Assembly (NCBI GenBank): GCA_029882015.1
Contig: JAOULM010000014.1
Span: forward strand, 1 to 16,441
Direction: 5' to 3'
DNA: 16,441 nt
From: Candidatus Nomurabacteria bacterium
GTDB taxonomy: Bacteria; Patescibacteriota; Minisyncoccia; Phycocordibacterales; UBA1006
The position numbers were made by a program, and so were the translations under genes. The notes beneath the pieces are model-generated. The model was not told where the DNA came from. It did no database searches and saw only the letters and a program-made list of their open reading frames with translations. Positions 14,300-16,441 of this stretch are shown in pieces (position 1 is the first letter of the stretch; every line of letters starts with the position of its first letter).

Positions 14300-15139
14300 C
14301 TCTTTTTCTAAAAATAGCACGTCTACTTCGGATCGTAATTTTGTTGCTATTTCTGGTGGAATACCAAAATCATGAGTTAATTGTTCAGGAGTATATGGCA
14401 ACAAATCCTGTGCCAAAATCATATTTTTCTTTGCGAACTGTTCTCTCTCGAAATGTGATATCGACGGAAGTGCGGTAATGGGATAGACTTTTTTGCTGAT
14501 AATCATGTCTTCTAGGTTTCCTGTTTTGGGGTAACCCCAACCACGCAAATGTACGTCTCGACATCCAGCATATTTTTGAGCCTTGTCTGTAAATTTTGTA
14601 TTTGTCACAAGCCAAATCAACAAGCTATCTTTTAGTTTTTTGTCTTTTGATTTTTCTTGACCGCGCTGTATGTCCATAAATCTAGAATCAGCGTACATTA
14701 CAACATCTAGGTGTGTTTTGAAATTATGTTGATTTTTGTATTTTGCCTCGATAAGTATTGTCTTGTTTTTGCTCCTTGCGATTACATCAATCTCGTGGTC
14801 AACGCACTGCCCCTGCATCATTACATTACGCTGCGTTTCATATCCATGAGCCTGCATCAGAGCTTCGACATATTGCTCGAACAAGAACCCTGCTGGCCCC
14901 AAAGCATCAATCGCGCGCCGTAACCCATAATTCGTAGCGACGGTTACGTCTTGGTCGACTAGCTGTCGCATTGCTTCTCGGAAAATTTTAGTTGTTGTTA
15001 CTCCTGGTGTCAATTTTTCCTGGATAACCGTACATATATTTTGTGCTGTATCCTCGGATGCACCAGCAGAACGTACCGATGAACAAAATTTATCAGCATT
15101 AAAAACCTCTGTTTCCCCACCTGATTTAATGACTTCCAT
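14297..15139 (-). CDS. ATP-cone domain plus PD-(D/E)XK (Mrr-like) nuclease fusion
   Basis: 280 residues. Residues 1-85 resemble an ATP-cone, the nucleotide-sensing domain of ribonucleotide reductases and NrdR (VIKSGGETEVFNADKF, VATNYGLRRAIDALGP). Residues about 86-200 form a restriction-endonuclease-like core: FLFEQYVEALMQAHGY, HEIDVIA with D118, and ILIEAKYKN with E131 and K133 as the D…ExK catalytic set, then QRGQEK and LVTNTKF. The C-terminus (PYTPEQLTHDFGIPPEIATKLRSEV) is helical. No methyltransferase is nearby, so it is not an ordinary restriction-modification pair; ATP-gated DNA cleavage or repair is inferred. ATG 15139 is preferred to the in-frame GTG at 15154, which abuts the only -10-like box. 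Confidence 0.82.
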   Translation of the reverse strand: MEVIKSGGETEVFNADKFCSSVRSAGASEDTAQNICTVIQEKLTPGVTTTKIFREAMRQLVDQDVTVATNYGLRRAIDALGPAGFLFEQYVEALMQAHGYETQRNVMMQGQCVDHEIDVIARSKNKTILIEAKYKNQHNFKTHLDVVMYADSRFMDIQRGQEKSKDKKLKDSLLIWLVTNTKFTDKAQKYAGCRDVHLRGWGYPKTGNLEDMIISKKVYPITALPSISHFEREQFAKKNMILAQDLLPYTPEQLTHDFGIPPEIATKLRSEVDVLFLEKE

Positions 15140-15152
15140 ATAATATAAATAC

Positions 15153-15161
15153 ACAATACCA
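15153..15161 (-). promoter_or_regulatory. Possible extended -10 promoter of the nuclease gene
   Basis: On the minus strand TGG-TATTGT, 13 nt before the ATG at 15139. The match is imperfect and no -35 is clear. Confidence 0.35.
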
Positions 15162-15174
15162 CAAATTAGACTTG

Positions 15175-15183
15175 TGATAGAAT
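15175..15183 (+). promoter_or_regulatory. Possible extended -10 promoter of the YihY gene
   Basis: TGA-TAGAAT, 25 nt before the ATG at 15209, with no clear -35. It lies in the 69-nt divergent spacer shared with the nuclease gene. Confidence 0.45.
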
Positions 15184-15208
15184 ATTACTAGTTTACCACA
15201 TTTATATT

Positions 15209-16081
15209 ATGACAAAACTACAACATTCCATGAAAACATTACCCTCTATTTTCAAGCATTTTTCTAGCAAAAAAGGAACACGCATGGCGGCTGCATTGGC
15301 ATATTATGGTTTTTTTGCATTAGTTCCTCTGGTAATTATTTTTATTATATTACTACAAATACTTTCTCAAAAAATAATCGAAGCAAATGTAATCGAAACG
15401 TTATCTGTATTAATAGGCCCACAAGTTGCAGTTTTTATAAATACTATTATTAATAATCAATCTTTTGGAACAACTTCGGCGGGTATAATAATCAGTGTTG
15501 GTTTGATATTGTTTGCAACCTTCAAAGCTTTGAATGAACTACAAACATCATTGGATACAATTTTTGAATCACCCATACGTGAAAAAGGAGCTCCTGGTCA
15601 AATATTGCAACAAATGCGTAATTTTTCCGTCTTGTTGGTTGGAGGGGGCTTGATATTATCATTCACAATAATGCAAACAGTAGTGCAGAACATAATCTCA
15701 AAAACAATATTAATATCATCTAGCAATGAAATATTGATATTAATAATTGGATATTGTGTTTCTTTTTTGGTTGGTGTCGTGGCTATTGCAGCATTATTTC
15801 GAATTTTTCCAAATGTACCACCGGCACGTTCATCTTTGTGGCGTGGAGCAATAATAACGTCCCTGCTTCTAGTTTTGGGTCAAATTGGAATTAGCTTATT
15901 CTTGGCACAAACAGATGTGGCCAGCCAATATGGTGCAGCCAGTACATTAGCCGCGTTATTGGTTTGGCTATATTACACATCGATTATATTATTCTTTGGC
16001 GCTAGCACCACACACATAATCAGCGTAAAACAAAAAAAGAAATTTCTGGAAAAAGCAAAAAAAGAAACTATAAAATTATAG
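15209..16081 (+). CDS. YihY/BrkB-family inner membrane protein
   Basis: 290 residues with about six membrane segments. The N-terminal region RMAAALAYYGFFALVPLVIIF matches the hallmark of the YihY (UPF0761/BrkB) family. Further family features are ALNELQTSLDTIFE in the middle, YGAASTLAALLVWLYYTSIILFFGA near the end, and a Lys-rich cytoplasmic tail. Despite the old label RNase BN, YihY is not a ribonuclease; its role is uncertain and transport has been suggested. The ATG has no Shine-Dalgarno and is divergent from the nuclease gene. Confidence 0.9.
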   Translation: MTKLQHSMKTLPSIFKHFSSKKGTRMAAALAYYGFFALVPLVIIFIILLQILSQKIIEANVIETLSVLIGPQVAVFINTIINNQSFGTTSAGIIISVGLILFATFKALNELQTSLDTIFESPIREKGAPGQILQQMRNFSVLLVGGGLILSFTIMQTVVQNIISKTILISSSNEILILIIGYCVSFLVGVVAIAALFRIFPNVPPARSSLWRGAIITSLLLVLGQIGISLFLAQTDVASQYGAASTLAALLVWLYYTSIILFFGASTTHIISVKQKKKFLEKAKKETIKL

Positions 16082-16099
16082 TTCACAAATTATGAATCT

Positions 16100-16128
16100 T
16101 TGACTTATGTTCTTTTTTATACTATAAT
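16100..16128 (+). promoter_or_regulatory. Consensus promoter of the sigma factor gene
   Basis: TTGACT (16100-16105), 17 nt, perfect TATAAT (16123-16128). Predicted leader about 54 nt, A/T-rich, without a Shine-Dalgarno. Confidence 0.9.
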
Positions 16129-16138
16129 AAAAAAGAAC
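16109..16138. repeat. Inverted repeat embracing the sigma-gene -10 box
   Basis: Perfect 10-bp arms (GTTCTTTTTT / AAAAAAGAAC) with a 10-nt centre that holds the TATAAT. It might be an operator or a weak terminator for the YihY gene. Confidence 0.6.
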
Positions 16139-16188
16139 AAGGCACCACAATATAGATGTGTATTTTTAAAAACTAAATATATAGATAA

Positions 16189-16441
16189 ATGAGACAGCTA
16201 GTAATAACAAGGTCAATTACCCGCAAAGAAGATGAATCTCTGAAAAAATACTTCACAGATATCAGACTAATACGACTACTTACAGCAGAAAAAGAGCTTT
16301 CTCTGGCTCAAACAATTAGAAATGATTTGGATCCTCTGATTGTGGTTAAAGCTAAAGAAGAACTGACCAAGGCAAATCTACGTTTTGTTATTTCGGTTGC
16401 CAAACAATATCGAAACCAAGGCTTAGCACTGAGCGATTTAA
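16189..16441 (+). CDS. rpoD: RNA polymerase sigma-70 factor, RpoD/SigA type, 3'-truncated
   Basis: The first 84 residues of a sigma factor that runs off the right edge. MRQLVITRSITRKEDESLKKYF, LLTAEKELSLAQTIR and then LTKANLRFVISVAKQYRNQGLALSDL are the region 1.2 to 2.1 signature of primary (group 1/2) sigma-70 factors, in the compact form without a long region 1.1 that is common in Bacteroidetes and CPR. It would direct RNA polymerase to the TTGACA/TATAAT promoters seen throughout this window. An in-frame TAA lies immediately upstream of the ATG, fixing the start; there is no Shine-Dalgarno. Group 1 versus group 2 cannot be settled without the C-terminus. Confidence 0.92.
   Translation, partial: MRQLVITRSITRKEDESLKKYFTDIRLIRLLTAEKELSLAQTIRNDLDPLIVVKAKEELTKANLRFVISVAKQYRNQGLALSDL

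Noticed and set aside
14283..14300. GTG start adding six residues to the membrane-anchored unknown
   Set aside because: It would overlap the nuclease gene; ATG 14282 lies just after an extended -10 box.
15140..15154. GTG start adding five residues to the ATP-cone nuclease
   Set aside because: The GTG touches the only -10-like box, so it could not be in the transcript from that promoter; ATG 15139 fits the ATP-cone N-terminus.
1..16441. CRISPR array, insertion sequence or prophage
   Set aside because: No regularly spaced direct repeats, transposase, integrase or phage structural genes were found in the window.

Overview
The window looks like a chromosomal piece from a member of the Patescibacteria (Candidate Phyla Radiation), most likely a Parcubacteria-type lineage. 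The evidence is a compact and divergent 16S rRNA gene, short genes with A/T-rich spacers, and several protein types common in that radiation: a secreted NHL/Ig-like protein with the 'LTPWGL…TGYVY' C-terminal domain, an RNase J with a long basic N-terminus, a lone membrane-anchored oligopeptide-binding protein, and an ATP-cone/nuclease fusion. UGA is used as a stop codon at least once (14297-14299), so the UGA=Gly code of Gracilibacteria/Absconditabacteria is unlikely. The exact phylum cannot be fixed from here.

Layout: 3-1910 (+) is a secreted beta-propeller protein cut by the left edge. 1981-2382 (-) is a small unknown gene. 2435-4570 (-) is a complete stand-alone 16S rRNA transcription unit with promoter, ~300-nt leader, 16S gene, ~170-nt structured trailer, long-range processing stem and terminator. 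No 23S or 5S follows. 4642-5163 (-) is a receiver-domain protein and 5302-5814 (-) a membrane-anchored peptidoglycan-binding-like protein. 6002-10117 (+) holds secG, an SBP_bac_5 protein and RNase J. 10216-11382 (+) is an MFS transporter, convergent with a CPA2 antiporter (11437-12618, -) across a perfect 46-bp palindrome. 12646-12885 (-) is a small CBU_0592-like membrane protein, divergent from an RsuA/RluB-type pseudouridine synthase (12942-13646, +). 13773-15139 (-) is a two-gene unit: an ATP-cone nuclease, then a membrane-anchored unknown. 15209-16081 (+) is a YihY/BrkB membrane protein, and 16189 to the right edge is the start of a primary-type sigma-70 factor.

The most interesting signal concerns translation initiation. 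The 3' tail of the 16S rRNA, just after an intact helix 45, reads GGAACAAUUCCAUU where GGAUCACCUCCUUA is expected, so the anti-Shine-Dalgarno CCUCC is gone. None of the 14 protein starts with visible upstream DNA has a Shine-Dalgarno motif. At four starts (6002, 12618, 12885, 12942) a sigma-70 -10 box ends exactly 6 nt before the ATG, which puts the predicted transcription start at or next to the start codon (leaderless mRNA). Three more have predicted leaders of only about 2-4 nt. The same 16S gene also carries a REP-like palindrome in helix 40 (+60 nt relative to E. coli) and a compensated change in the normally invariant 530-loop pseudoknot. Together these suggest a lineage that has given up SD-based initiation and relies on leaderless or unstructured A/U-rich starts.
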